Positions 1 to 9,554 are shown, counted from the first letter of the stretch. The stretch: DNA of 50,905 bases from Desulfocapsaceae bacterium (GCA_028697885.1 JAQVER010000016.1:1-50905), one strand, 5' to 3'. The notes: generated from the sequence alone by a model not told the origin. Numbers and translations: made by a program.

Positions 1-347
1 ATAACAGAAAGTTCTCCACCTTCAATCCGCCGAAAAAAACAAGAACGATGCCCTGTATGACAGGCAGCACCTCCAAGTTGTTCTACCTTGAACACCACCG
101 TATCAGCATCACAATCAACCAGAATCTCACGAATAAGCTGAACATGGCCCGATGATTCACCTTTGAGCCACAACTTATTGCGAGAACGACTCCAGTAATG
201 GGCCTTTCCAGTCTCAAGAGTTTTATCCCATGATTGACTATTAATATAGGCAAGCATCAGCACTTCACCACTCTGATAATCCTGAGCAATTGCCGGTAGC
301 AAACCACTTTCAGATTTCTCAAAACACAACTGGAAATTATTTATCAT
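1..347 (-). CDS. hisI: Phosphoribosyl-AMP cyclohydrolase (partial, 3' end off the window)
   Basis: HisI hydrolyses the purine ring of phosphoribosyl-AMP in the third step of histidine synthesis, in the cytoplasm. I translated the minus strand from an ATG at 347. It gives 115 residues that begin [11 protein letters not shown] and run off the window edge without a stop. Family landmarks are visible: a [10 protein letters not shown] block, [11 protein letters not shown], the metal-binding stretch DCDADT, and the cysteine/histidine segment [13 protein letters not shown] that binds zinc. GAGGA lies about 10 bases before the start codon. The gene is transcribed away from the FKBP gene to its right. 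Identification is firm. Whether a HisE domain is fused at the C-terminus cannot be seen. Confidence 0.92.
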   Translation of the reverse strand, partial: MINNFQLCFEKSESGLLPAIAQDYQSGEVLMLAYINSQSWDKTLETGKAHYWSRSRNKLWLKGESSGHVQLIREILVDCDADTVVFKVEQLGGAACHTGHRSCFFRRIEGGELSV

Positions 348-686
348 ATTCCGAGTATCCTCAACCCCTATGAGTTCCAGGACAATCCCCCTACTTATTT
401 TTTTACTCTACTTTATAAAATCAGTGCATCCATTTAAAAACTAAGAAAAAAAACATAACTTTATGCCGATCGCTGTTCTTTGTCAAGCTACAGCTTTTTT
501 TTCACAAAAAAAACATTCCATATTATCCTCAACAGGTCTACTCTCATCAATGTGCGCAACTCGTATTGCCAAATAATGGCCAATGGGATAACATATGTGG
601 AATAATTGCACTATACGATATATTTTTTTTGTAAACCAAAGATCAAATAATAATTTTCTTTATTCTTTTACTGGAAAAAGCCTCTT
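348..686. other. Intergenic region between divergent hisI and FKBP gene
   Basis: This 339-base gap is very AT-rich, with several runs of A and T. It should carry the promoters of both divergent genes, but I see no convincing -35/-10 pair, no terminator hairpin and no supported coding sequence. Confidence 0.5.
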
Positions 687-1136
687 ATGAAACAAGTACA
701 ACAAAACGATATAGTCACAATCAGCTGTACAGGAAAACTTGAAAATGGAACTACTTTTCATGACTCTCATGAGTCTGAGCCGTTTGTCATTACCATTGGA
801 AACCATGACGTCCCCCCCACCCTTGAGCAAGCCCTTCTAGGTATGTCCCCAGGCGAACAAAAATGTGTAAAGATCGAACCTGACGAGGGATATGGCCCAA
901 GGCGCAAAGATCTGCTACAGACTCTCAACAGAACCACTCTCGGTAACACAATAACCCCTCAAATCGGGATGGTTCTCTCACTGAAAGTAGAAAAAGACGG
1001 TCAAACCCATCAAGTCCCAGCTACAATCGTTGAGATTAACAATGATACCATTGTCGTTGACTACAATCATCCTCTGGCAGGACACAACCTATTTTACGAT
1101 ATTTCTGTAATTTCCATAGAAAAAGGAACACCATAA
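687..1136 (+). CDS. FKBP-type peptidyl-prolyl cis-trans isomerase, SlyD-like
   Basis: A 149-residue protein predicted to isomerise Xaa-Pro bonds and act as a folding helper in the cytoplasm. The N-terminus has the FKBP strand pattern (DIVTISCTGKLENGTTF), followed by GMSPGEQKCVKIEPDEGYG, and the C-terminus has the SlyD/FkpB signature VDYNHPLAGHNLFYDI. An insert-in-flap segment lies around residues 75-120. It lacks the histidine-rich metal-binding tail of E. coli SlyD, so it is closer to short SlyD or FkpB forms. There is no signal peptide. The start is the first ATG, and the ribosome site before it is weak. It appears monocistronic; cheA begins about 290 bases downstream. Confidence 0.9.
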   Translation: MKQVQQNDIVTISCTGKLENGTTFHDSHESEPFVITIGNHDVPPTLEQALLGMSPGEQKCVKIEPDEGYGPRRKDLLQTLNRTTLGNTITPQIGMVLSLKVEKDGQTHQVPATIVEINNDTIVVDYNHPLAGHNLFYDISVISIEKGTP

Positions 1137-1428
1137 TCTGTCACTCTGATCTGGACAGAAATATCAGAAGGTAACTCAAGGCTATTTCCCCAATATCAGT
1201 TTCTACGATTTGTGAATCTAAGGTCGATATAACCTGCAGTGTTTTTTACTCTTCTTGTTTCTTTTTAAATGCACTATATATAAAAGGTACAGATGCGATA
1301 AAATTGTATTTTGAGTACGGAGATACCTTCATCCCAAAGGTCGGAAACATTCCATTCTTTCTTAACATCTATATACTTGGTGATAATCGTTTTTATTTTT
1401 CAATTTCACCCCGGAAGGAGCCAAATAA

Positions 1429-4311
1429 ATGCAAATTGAAGATGACGAAATACTTCAAGGTTTTATCGAAGAATCCCTTGAGCATCTTGCTGACATTGAA
1501 ACTGATCTTCTGGCCATAGAAAAAGCAGGGGCAGATATAGATGAAAATTTGGTAAACAAAGTCTTCAGAGCCGCTCACTCCATCAAAGGAGGAGCGGGTT
1601 TTATGGGACTTACAGTGATTCAGGAGTTGTCTCACGCCATGGAGAATATCCTGGGGATGATACGTAGCAGAAAACTGGTACCGAATCCCGAGATCGTTAA
1701 CGTCCTTCTCCAGGGCTCTGATAAGCTGGAGGCAATGATCAACAATATTCAATCCAGTAATGATGAAGACATTACAGAACATCTCATCCCATTAAATGCC
1801 ATAGCAGAGGGTAATGCGGCCCAAGCTGCCGCACCAAAACCGGCACCAGAGCCCCTTGTTGAAGCTATACCAAAACCTGTCGTAGTACCAGAACCTGTCG
1901 TAACACCAGAACCTGTTATCAACGAAGCTGTCGCCCCAGAACCAGCACCAGCACCAACACCAGAAGCAGTTACACCGGTTCCGGAGCCAATTGTTCCCCC
2001 TGTCAGTGTCAGCCCAGCACAAAAGTTAACTGCGCCACCAGCTACGTCACAGCTCACAGCAGCTACCACTGCTCCTCAGGTTAAAGCGGATACCAGCCTC
2101 AGGGTCCATGTCAGCTTGCTTGATTCACTCATGACCCTGGCCGGAGAACTTGTGCTCAGCAGAAATCAACTTCTGCAAACCATCGGCTCAAACGACCTGC
2201 GCAATGCGGAGGCAGTGGGGCAACGGATCGACCTGATAACCTCTGAGCTGCAAGAGGCCATCATGTTGACCAGGATGCAGCCCATTGGCAATGTATTCAG
2301 TAAGTTTCCACGGGTGGTACGCGACCTCTCCAAACAGCTCAACAAGACCATAGAGTTGACCATCGTTGGTAATGACGTTGAACTTGACAAGACTATTATT
2401 GAATCCATCAATGATCCACTGACCCATCTGATACGTAACTCTGTTGATCATGGTATTGAAATGCCCGCAGACAGAAAACAGATGGGCAAGGCTGAAAAAG
2501 GGATCATTATCTTAAAAGCTTACCATGAAGCAGGTCAGGTTGTAATCCAGATCCGTGATGACGGTAAAGGTCTTGATGGTGAGGCGCTTGCTGCAAGTGC
2601 AATCAGCAAGGGTCTGATCACAGCCGAACAGGCTATGATCATGTCAGATAAGGAAAAGGTCAATCTCATCTTCCTGCCAGGTTTTTCCATGGCCAAAAAG
2701 GTCACCGACGTCTCTGGACGTGGTGTTGGCATGGACGTAGTTAAAACCAACCTCGACAAACTTGGTGGTCAGGTGGAAATCGTCTCCGAGGTCGGAAACG
2801 GCACCACCATTTCCATCAAACTTCCCTTGACCCTTGCCATCATTCCCTGTCAAATTATTACTACCAGCGGTGAACGATACGCCATCCCCCAAGTCAATCT
2901 GGAAGAGCTCCTGCGGATCCCGGCAAATCAGGTAAAAAAACGGGTGGAACGAGTCGGTAATGCTGAGGTTGTCCGTTTGCGCGGCAATCTTTTGCCCCTG
3001 ATCAGACTGGCTGATGTCATCGAAACAGAACGGACTTACTGGGACCAGGAAGAAGCAGAACATAAAGCCGACAGACGTGGGAGTATTGCCGACCGCCGAG
3101 GTAAGACATCCCCCCTTTTTCAAACCGACAGCGAGGGCCAGGGAAAAGAAAATAAATCCTCAACAAATGACCGGTCCGTTACAGATCGCCGATTCGCCGC
3201 CTCAAGTGCTCTGAATATCGTAGTCGTCTCTACCAGCTCCATGAAATATGGCCTTATTGTCGACCGCCTGCAGGATTCAGAGGAGATTGTCATCAAACCT
3301 CTCGGCAGACATCTACAACAGTGTAAAGGCTACGCCGGCGCTACCATCATGGGAGATGGTCGTATTGCCTTGATCCTTGATGTGAGTAATCTGGCAAAGA
3401 TGGCGCGCCTAACCTCCATTGATGGCACAGACAGGGCGAATGAGGTTGCTTTGGCTGCAGCAGAACTCATTCGGGCTCAGAAAGACAAACAGGCCTTACT
3501 TATCTTCCGTAACTCAGAACATGAGCAATTTGCCGTTCCCCTGAATCAAGTGGAACGCATTGAAAAGATTAAACGATCAGAGATAGAAGACATGGGTGGC
3601 AGACGGGTCATGCAGTACCGAGGTGGAAGCCTCGCCCTGATTACTGTCGATGATATTGCATCAGTCCACCCCTTGGCAGATCAGGACGACCTACTGGTTA
3701 TTGTCTTTAACATCTGCTCAAAGCCAATTGGTCTCTTGGCTATTGGTCCCATCGACGCCATCGAAATCAGCTCTGAGATTGATGGCGTAACCCTTAAACA
3801 ACCTGGAATCATGGGCTCCATAATCATCGACGCTCACACCACCATGCTTGTTGATGTTTTTGAAATAGTACAAACGCTCTATCCAGAATGGTTTGCTGAA
3901 AAACCAGCCTTTAAAGTTGATAAAACCAGCGGTGTTATACCCACAATCCTTATCGCTGAAGATTCAAATTTCTTCCGTAATCAAGTCAAAAGTTACATGA
4001 CTGAATCAGGATACAAGGTCATTGAAGGCGCAGATGGTGCCATTGCTTGGGACCTGCTACAAAAACACGCCGACGAAATCTCCATGGTGGTAACCGACAT
4101 TGAGATGCCAAACATGAATGGTTTCGAACTGACAGAAACCATCAGGAAAGATCCAAAGTATAACAAAATTCCTATTATTGCCTTAACCACACTGGCTGCA
4201 GACGAAGATGTAGCTAAAGGCAAAGCCGTTGGCGTTGATGAATATCATATCAAACTTGATAAAGAGAAATTAATGACCTGTGTCCATGATTACATCAAAC
4301 GCCTCTTTTGA
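1429..4311 (+). CDS. cheA: Chemotaxis histidine kinase CheA with two CheW domains and a C-terminal receiver
   Basis: CheA autophosphorylates in response to receptor state and passes phosphate to response regulators. Domains in the 960 residues: an N-terminal HPt domain (phospho-acceptor His50 in RAAHSIKGGAGFMG); a long Pro/Ala/Glu linker (about 130-210) with repeated EPV units; a dimerisation domain; an HATPase with N-box NSVDHGIE and GRGVGMDVV; a CheW-like domain interrupted by an insert with repeated DRR motifs (about 540-590); a second CheW-like domain (about 685-815); and a C-terminal receiver with acceptor Asp in VVTDIEMPNMNG. E. coli CheA has one CheW domain and no receiver, so this is the hybrid form common in ACF/Tfp-like systems. 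A strong site, GGAAGGAG, precedes the ATG. The rest of the cluster follows on the same strand. Confidence 0.95.
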   Translation: MQIEDDEILQGFIEESLEHLADIETDLLAIEKAGADIDENLVNKVFRAAHSIKGGAGFMGLTVIQELSHAMENILGMIRSRKLVPNPEIVNVLLQGSDKLEAMINNIQSSNDEDITEHLIPLNAIAEGNAAQAAAPKPAPEPLVEAIPKPVVVPEPVVTPEPVINEAVAPEPAPAPTPEAVTPVPEPIVPPVSVSPAQKLTAPPATSQLTAATTAPQVKADTSLRVHVSLLDSLMTLAGELVLSRNQLLQTIGSNDLRNAEAVGQRIDLITSELQEAIMLTRMQPIGNVFSKFPRVVRDLSKQLNKTIELTIVGNDVELDKTIIESINDPLTHLIRNSVDHGIEMPADRKQMGKAEKGIIILKAYHEAGQVVIQIRDDGKGLDGEALAASAISKGLITAEQAMIMSDKEKVNLIFLPGFSMAKKVTDVSGRGVGMDVVKTNLDKLGGQVEIVSEVGNGTTISIKLPLTLAIIPCQIITTSGERYAIPQVNLEELLRIPANQVKKRVERVGNAEVVRLRGNLLPLIRLADVIETERTYWDQEEAEHKADRRGSIADRRGKTSPLFQTDSEGQGKENKSSTNDRSVTDRRFAASSALNIVVVSTSSMKYGLIVDRLQDSEEIVIKPLGRHLQQCKGYAGATIMGDGRIALILDVSNLAKMARLTSIDGTDRANEVALAAAELIRAQKDKQALLIFRNSEHEQFAVPLNQVERIEKIKRSEIEDMGGRRVMQYRGGSLALITVDDIASVHPLADQDDLLVIVFNICSKPIGLLAIGPIDAIEISSEIDGVTLKQPGIMGSIIIDAHTTMLVDVFEIVQTLYPEWFAEKPAFKVDKTSGVIPTILIAEDSNFFRNQVKSYMTESGYKVIEGADGAIAWDLLQKHADEISMVVTDIEMPNMNGFELTETIRKDPKYNKIPIIALTTLAADEDVAKGKAVGVDEYHIKLDKEKLMTCVHDYIKRLF

Positions 4312-4535
4312 TTATCAAAAAAAAAAAACGAACTCGACAGAGAGGAAACTTTCTTGTTCTCTGTTTCCATTCCAAGCCATTGCTCACAATTACATTATGA
4401 ATTTTCAAATGGCAGGAATCAAATAACAAACCATAAAAACTAAGCCTGAAGAAGACAACTCGCTACAAAATGGCGCAGCCTCATTGAAATACACTTGCTC
4501 TTTATCAACTCATACTGCTTTGTTAAGAGGGATAT

Positions 4536-5003
4536 ATGAACGAATCAAAAGCTACTGCTACCAATAAAATACTTATCGAACTGGCTACTTTTTTTGTCGG
4601 CGACGCCTTGTGCGGAATGGATATCCTGAAGATTCAGGAAATCAATAAACTGATGGATATGACAAAAGTTCCCCAGGCTCCTTCCTATGTCACCGGCATT
4701 CTGAATCTTCGCGGGCAGATTGTGACCATCATCGATCTCGGCAAAAAGCTCGGTCTTGGGGCAACAGATACCACCCTCAATTCGCGGAATATTATTGTGA
4801 GCTCACCCGGTGAACATGTAGGACTTCTTGTCACCCGGCTCAGCGATGTTATTTCAGCGGACACGGATAAAATCGAACGTGCTCCTGCGAACATGGGAGG
4901 GATACAGGGAGAATTTTTTTCTGGAGTCTATAAAACTGACGACAAGCTTATTGGAATTCTTGATGTCAATAAAGTCTTACGCATTGAGGAACAAGGTCAC
5001 TGA
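4536..5003 (+). CDS. cheW: Chemotaxis coupling protein CheW
   Basis: A 155-residue single-domain CheW that links receptors to the CheA kinase in signalling arrays. The fold is recognisable from FFVGDALCGMDILKIQEI near the N-terminus, the VTGILNLRGQIVTIIDLG core and the C-terminal LIGILDVNKVLRIEE. GAGGG sits just before the ATG. The stop codon lies two bases before the cheB start, so cheW and cheB are almost certainly co-transcribed and probably translationally coupled. The 224-base gap after cheA contains no gene. Confidence 0.94.
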   Translation: MNESKATATNKILIELATFFVGDALCGMDILKIQEINKLMDMTKVPQAPSYVTGILNLRGQIVTIIDLGKKLGLGATDTTLNSRNIIVSSPGEHVGLLVTRLSDVISADTDKIERAPANMGGIQGEFFSGVYKTDDKLIGILDVNKVLRIEEQGH

Positions 5004-5005
5004 TA

Positions 5006-6136
5006 ATGCTTGCCAAAAAACTACGCATTTTAGTTGTAGACGACACCATTGTCTACCGGAAGGCTGTCAGTGATATCCTGGCTGAGATTCCAGGAGTCGA
5101 GGTTGTAGGCATTGCCCATAATGGCAAGATTGCCATGTCCAAGATTGCAACCTTAAAGCCTGATCTGCTCACACTCGACATTGAGATGCCGGAGATGAAT
5201 GGACTTGAGGTCCTGGCTGAATTACAAAAGAACCATACAGGTGTCGGCGCGATCATGCTCTCAACGCTCACTGCCGATGGAAGCCACATGACCATGAAGG
5301 CCTTGGAGCTTGGGGCCTTTGATTTTATTCTCAAGCCACAAAGCAGCGCCAATCTTCAAGAAGGGAAGGATCAAATAAAAAGTGCCCTTCTGCCAATGCT
5401 TGAAGCTTTCAGCCATTCACACAATGCACCATCACTGCTGGGAACCAAGGGAGTGTTCACTCGACCCAAAACTCTTCCAGGCAAGAGAGCAGACTCCCCC
5501 TTGCGTCCTCAAACAACTGCTGGTGCAAGCAGTACACCTAAAACTTTCCTACGCAGAGGAAAATCAGAGATTGTAACCATCGGCATCTCAACCGGAGGTC
5601 CAAACGCCCTCAGCCAAATGTTGCCACAACTTCCTGGTGACCTTGGTGTACCAGTTGTTATTGTCCAACATATGCCGCCGGTATTCACAAGATCACTGGC
5701 CGCAAGCCTCGATGCCAAATGTGCGCTCACCGTAAAAGAAGCGGAAGATGCTGAGCCGATCCAGCCCAATACCGTTTACATTGCCCCAGGTGGGAAGCAA
5801 ATGAAACTCGTGGCCAGCGCTGATGGAAAAAATCGAATTATCAAGATCACCAATGATCCTCCTGAGAATTCCTGCAAACCATCAGCCGATTATCTTTTTC
5901 GTTCAGTAGGTGATTACTATGTCGGTCGCACAACTGCTGTTATTATGACCGGAATGGGTTCAGATGGCACAAAGGGTTTGCAGCTACTGAAACAAAAAGG
6001 AGCTTTTGTCATTGCCCAAGACGAGGCCACCTGTGTGGTTTATGGAATGCCAAAGGCCCCTATTCAGCAGGGCCTGACTGACGTGATTGCCCCTTTAAAT
6101 AAAATTGCCAATGAAATTACCAAAAGTGTCAGATAG
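5006..6136 (+). CDS. cheB: Chemotaxis protein-glutamate methylesterase CheB
   Basis: CheB removes methyl groups from (and deamidates) receptor glutamates to reset sensitivity; phosphorylation of its receiver activates it. The 376 residues contain an N-terminal receiver (acidic pair VDD at 11-13, acceptor Asp58 in LLTLDIEMPEMNG), a linker of about 50 residues rich in Pro/Thr/Lys, and a C-terminal CheB methylesterase domain. The catalytic triad is visible: Ser in GISTGGP, His in VQHMPP and Asp in MTGMGSDGTKG. Length and order match the family. It is preceded two bases upstream by cheW and followed by cheR, so both adaptation enzymes are present. Confidence 0.95.
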   Translation: MLAKKLRILVVDDTIVYRKAVSDILAEIPGVEVVGIAHNGKIAMSKIATLKPDLLTLDIEMPEMNGLEVLAELQKNHTGVGAIMLSTLTADGSHMTMKALELGAFDFILKPQSSANLQEGKDQIKSALLPMLEAFSHSHNAPSLLGTKGVFTRPKTLPGKRADSPLRPQTTAGASSTPKTFLRRGKSEIVTIGISTGGPNALSQMLPQLPGDLGVPVVIVQHMPPVFTRSLAASLDAKCALTVKEAEDAEPIQPNTVYIAPGGKQMKLVASADGKNRIIKITNDPPENSCKPSADYLFRSVGDYYVGRTTAVIMTGMGSDGTKGLQLLKQKGAFVIAQDEATCVVYGMPKAPIQQGLTDVIAPLNKIANEITKSVR

Positions 6137-6189
6137 TATCCTACAAAAAATATCTTATTCATATTTACTATAATCGCACTTTTGACAGC

Positions 6190-7026
6190 ATGTTAAAAAT
6201 ATCACCAGACGAACTGAAGCTTGTTGCTCAATATATTCACGACATATCGGGAATATATCTCGACCAGAGCAAATCATACCTCTTCGAGACACGCTTGGGT
6301 TCCATCGCCACCGAACATGGCTGCAATACCTATAAAGAACTCTACCAGAAGGCCAAGACAGAACCCAGTAAGACCATTGAACGTAAAATCATTGATGCCA
6401 TCTCCACCAATGAAACTCTTTTTTTTCGTGACAAAGGCCCCTTTGAACTCCTGCAGCACAAACTACTACCCGAGCTGATCGATGCCCGTACTCCGGGTTC
6501 ACCGGCCCTGAAAACCAATATCAAGATATGGAGTGCCGCCTCATCAACAGGACAGGAACTCTACTCGATCGCTATCATCATCAAGGAGCTTATCCCTAAT
6601 ATTTCCAAATACAACATCAAGCTTCTCGGTACTGACATTTCAGATGGAGCAGTGGCTCAAGCCAGCCGTGGGAAATATAACAAATTTGAGATGGAGCGGG
6701 GACTTCCTGGTGACAAGCTACAACGTTATTTTACCATGTTTGGTGATTCCTGGACAATTAAGGATGAAATCCGAGCCATGGTTCAATTTAGAAAGCTTAA
6801 CCTCATGCTTCCTTTTGCCGGTCTAGGGAAATTTGACATCATTTTCTGTCGTAATGTTGCTATCTATTTCACCCTCCCCGACCGCCAGAAGCTTTTCAAC
6901 AAAATAGCTGACAGCTTAGCTGATGACGGCTATCTCATCATCGGATCCACAGAATCACTCACTGGTATCTGTCCTCGTTTTATACCCAAGAGACATTTAC
7001 GATCAATATTTTATCAGAAAAAATAA
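6190..7026 (+). CDS. cheR: Chemotaxis protein methyltransferase CheR
   Basis: CheR uses S-adenosylmethionine to methylate receptor glutamates, opposing CheB. The 278-residue protein has the all-alpha N-terminal domain (1-75) and the SAM-binding domain with SAASSTGQELYSIA, LLGTDISDGAV and the diagnostic FDIIFCRNVAIYF. TNETLFFRD is also typical. There is no C-terminal TPR extension. The ribosome site before the ATG is weak. The next gene, a response regulator, starts 14 bases after the stop. Confidence 0.94.
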   Translation: MLKISPDELKLVAQYIHDISGIYLDQSKSYLFETRLGSIATEHGCNTYKELYQKAKTEPSKTIERKIIDAISTNETLFFRDKGPFELLQHKLLPELIDARTPGSPALKTNIKIWSAASSTGQELYSIAIIIKELIPNISKYNIKLLGTDISDGAVAQASRGKYNKFEMERGLPGDKLQRYFTMFGDSWTIKDEIRAMVQFRKLNLMLPFAGLGKFDIIFCRNVAIYFTLPDRQKLFNKIADSLADDGYLIIGSTESLTGICPRFIPKRHLRSIFYQKK

Positions 7027-7040
7027 ATGAGGCTTCTTGC

Positions 7041-7613
7041 ATGAGAAATATGACCATACTCGTTGTTGACGATGATCCTGTTATCAGAAGAATGCTGGAA
7101 AAACGCCTTGAAAAAGCAGGGTATGAGGTGTTGATCGCTGAAGATGGTTATCAGGCAAGAAAAATTCTTCCCCAACAGCATATTGATGTGGTGCTGACCG
7201 ACCTGATGATGCCGGGCTCAATCGGCGGCATTGAGGTTCTTGATATTGCCAAAAACATCAGTCAGAATATTGAGGTTATTCTGATCACTGCTCACTCGTC
7301 AATTGACACCGCAGTTGAAGCAATGAAAAAAGGTGCTGCCGACTACCTGGAAAAACCGATTAATTTTGACGAACTGTTTCTGCGCCTTGAAAAGATTGCC
7401 AATGTTCAGTCAATAATGCGTAACGCCCAGGATCTCAGTCAGGCAATGGATACTACAGAAAGTGCAGCAGCACTCACCATTCAAAATTTAGAAATCAGAA
7501 CCGCCGAGCTACAAAGCCGGATAGAAAGTATCGAAGCAATTCTTCGCGATGAACAGAACCCACCCTATGAACGGATTTACAAGGTACTAGACCTGCTCAC
7601 CGACCCTCAATGA
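7041..7613 (+). CDS. Single-domain response regulator with C-terminal helical extension
   Basis: A 190-residue protein. Residues 1-125 form a receiver domain with acidic pocket VVDDDP, acceptor Asp54 in VVLTDLMMPG, a conserved Thr/Ser in ILITAHSS and the Lys of YLEKPIN. The last 65 residues carry no DNA-binding or enzymatic motif and look helical, possibly coiled coil (AALTIQNLEIRTAELQSR). GAGG precedes the start at good spacing. Lying last in the che cluster, it is a plausible phosphate acceptor for CheA, in the position where a CheY would be expected. The PEKPIN-type receiver is closer to NtrC-like receivers than to flagellar CheY, so its output may not be the flagellar motor. Confidence 0.85.
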   Translation: MRNMTILVVDDDPVIRRMLEKRLEKAGYEVLIAEDGYQARKILPQQHIDVVLTDLMMPGSIGGIEVLDIAKNISQNIEVILITAHSSIDTAVEAMKKGAADYLEKPINFDELFLRLEKIANVQSIMRNAQDLSQAMDTTESAAALTIQNLEIRTAELQSRIESIEAILRDEQNPPYERIYKVLDLLTDPQ

Positions 7614-7712
7614 CCACCTTTCTCACATGACATCCCAAATCCCTAGGTTCATGAACTGAAACTGTGTGCCAGCCTCTTTTTCATCTACTGATCAGCTATG
7701 ATCCTTCAGCTT

Positions 7713-9170
7713 TCACTCTACTTGTTTCTGTTCATATCCAATAGTATCTGATAATTGAGCATCGTCGAGCAGAGCTCCATCCAACTTGGCACCGGTTAAA
7801 TCAGCCCCTGAAAGATTTGCTTTATACAGATCAGCTCCCTCAAGATTCGCGTTTCTGAGATTTGCCCCTACCAGTATTGCTCCTTTCAAATTCGCATTCT
7901 CAAGGTCAACCCCTTCCAATCTGCTTCCACTCAGATCAGCGCCTTCAAGATCAACACCATCTAAATTTTTATCAGTCAGATCTACACCCGTGAGCCTGCA
8001 GCCATAACAACCTTTAGTATCCAGCAGACGTTGTATGTTTTTCTCAACTTCCGCTCCTGACTCCGCTCTATCCTCTTGAGGGATATCATTATCTTTCAAG
8101 AGGCCTGCCTGATCGTTGTCAGCCGTTTGATTTTCTTTGACAACAACTGGAGCTTCAGAGGGTTGTGATTCCACAGGAGGCACAGTCACCTGTTCTCCAA
8201 CTGCAGATTTTGAAATAGACTCGTCAGACCTTCCAGCTTCATCTGCATGTTCTGCCACTGCCTCAGTATCGACATTTTCACCCTGCCCGAACAAGCTCTT
8301 CACACTCGCCAAGGTTTTATCAAAAAATCCTGGCTGTTCAGGTGAAGCAACGGCTTCAGCACCTCCAGCCACTGAGGACTCTTCTTCTTTGACGGGAGGC
8401 ACATCTACGACAACATTCTTTTCAGGCACTGTTTCCACAGCAGGTGTTGCCTCCTCAATTACCGGAGCAGACTTTCCGGTTTCAGCCAGACTTTCTGTAC
8501 CAGTTTTATTTTCATCACCTTCACCAGAGACAAATATCCCCTTTATACTCTTCAGGGTCTTATCAAAGAAACCTGGTTCTTCAACTGGCGTGCCTTCCAC
8601 ATTTTTTACAATCTCAGAGGGCTGATTCTCTACAGATGCATGAACCTGACCTTCTCTTTCTCCCACAACTGATGATGCAATCGGTTCATCAGAAGCGGGA
8701 ACAGAATGTTCATCGCGAACATCCTGAGGGGGAGCATTATCAGAGACAACTCCTTCCGAGGGTTGAGGCCTGACGGCTTCGTTGTCAAATTGAGCGCCAA
8801 CAAGATAGGCTCCATCAAAGGTCGTACCCCTCAGATCTGCACCGCGAAGATCTGCATTTGCCAAATCAGAGCCACCAAATTCGGCATCTCTCAAATCTGC
8901 ATTCCGTAAGTTAGCATTAGCCAAAGTAGCAAGATGCAATCTTACTTTAGAGAGATTAGCACCTTCAAGATTAGCACCTGTCAAATTTTCCCTGTCAAGA
9001 TTTACACCAGAAAGATCACATCCAGGACAGCTGTTAGTGTCAATCAGTTGTTTCCTGTTATCCTGCACTTGAGCATAGTCAAGGTCTTGGCCGGCAAAAC
9101 TTAGGTGATTCCAATTCAAAACCAAGATACTTAGCAGAACTGCTGGAACAATTTTTTTCAAGGCACACAT
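7713..9170 (-). CDS. Exported pentapeptide-repeat protein with two repeat blocks
   Basis: A 485-residue protein with an N-terminal signal peptide (hydrophobic residues about 7-26, ending LSFA), so probably periplasmic. Two pentapeptide-repeat blocks of A(D/N)LxG-type units, about 52-125 and 382-475, should each form a short right-handed quadrilateral helix. Each block opens with the same cap: L(I/L)DTxxCxGCxLxGVxL, with a CxxC. The 250-residue linker is acidic, Pro/Val/Glu-rich and low complexity, and carries a duplicated motif PGFFDKTLxSxKxxF. I chose the ATG at 9170 because GGAG lies six bases upstream; an in-frame TTG at 9188 is less likely. No function can be assigned. It converges with the che cluster and is transcribed alone. 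Confidence 0.85.
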   Translation of the reverse strand: MCALKKIVPAVLLSILVLNWNHLSFAGQDLDYAQVQDNRKQLIDTNSCPGCDLSGVNLDRENLTGANLEGANLSKVRLHLATLANANLRNADLRDAEFGGSDLANADLRGADLRGTTFDGAYLVGAQFDNEAVRPQPSEGVVSDNAPPQDVRDEHSVPASDEPIASSVVGEREGQVHASVENQPSEIVKNVEGTPVEEPGFFDKTLKSIKGIFVSGEGDENKTGTESLAETGKSAPVIEEATPAVETVPEKNVVVDVPPVKEEESSVAGGAEAVASPEQPGFFDKTLASVKSLFGQGENVDTEAVAEHADEAGRSDESISKSAVGEQVTVPPVESQPSEAPVVVKENQTADNDQAGLLKDNDIPQEDRAESGAEVEKNIQRLLDTKGCYGCRLTGVDLTDKNLDGVDLEGADLSGSRLEGVDLENANLKGAILVGANLRNANLEGADLYKANLSGADLTGAKLDGALLDDAQLSDTIGYEQKQVE

Positions 9171-9500
9171 ATTTCTCTCCACCCTCAAAGGGGAAATTCT
9201 CTTAAGGTCATGTTTGAATAGGACTTGGCATCTCGTAGCAAGAATACATTAATATTGAGAAAGATACTCCAGACAAAGCAAACCTGTCAAGAATCATCAA
9301 GGGATGCTCTCTCCATATCTGTGCATCTATCACTTAAACAGAATATTTTTTTTCAGTTCAAAGGGGAATTAATTCACCTTTATTGTAATAAACTTCCTGG
9401 GCATGGCTCCACATTTTTATATAAATTTCATTATGGTATCGAACATAAGACAATATCACCACCGAAACATATAAAAATAAATTTATTTAATATCAAAGCG

Positions 9501-9554
9501 TTATTAACAGCAATCAAAAATGAATTTTCATTCATTTTTGATTGCTGTTAATAA
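9501..9554. repeat. 24-bp perfect inverted repeat with a six-base loop
   Basis: The arms 9501-9524 and 9531-9554 are exact reverse complements over 24 bases, starting TTATTAACAGCAATC, and are separated by TTTTCA. The stem is AT-rich and no T-tract follows directly on either strand, so it is not a typical intrinsic terminator. It could be a protein-binding site, a structured leader or a relic of a mobile element. Confidence 0.9.

Noticed and set aside
1749..2069. Open frames antisense to the CheA linker, rich in Gly/Ser/Thr or Trp/Cys.
   Set aside because: They arise from the repeated Pro/Ala/Glu codons of the linker on the other strand.
9225..9551. A 108-codon open frame upstream of the redox operon.
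   Set aside because: It has no ribosome site, no known motif and runs into the perfect inverted repeat, so coding is unlikely.
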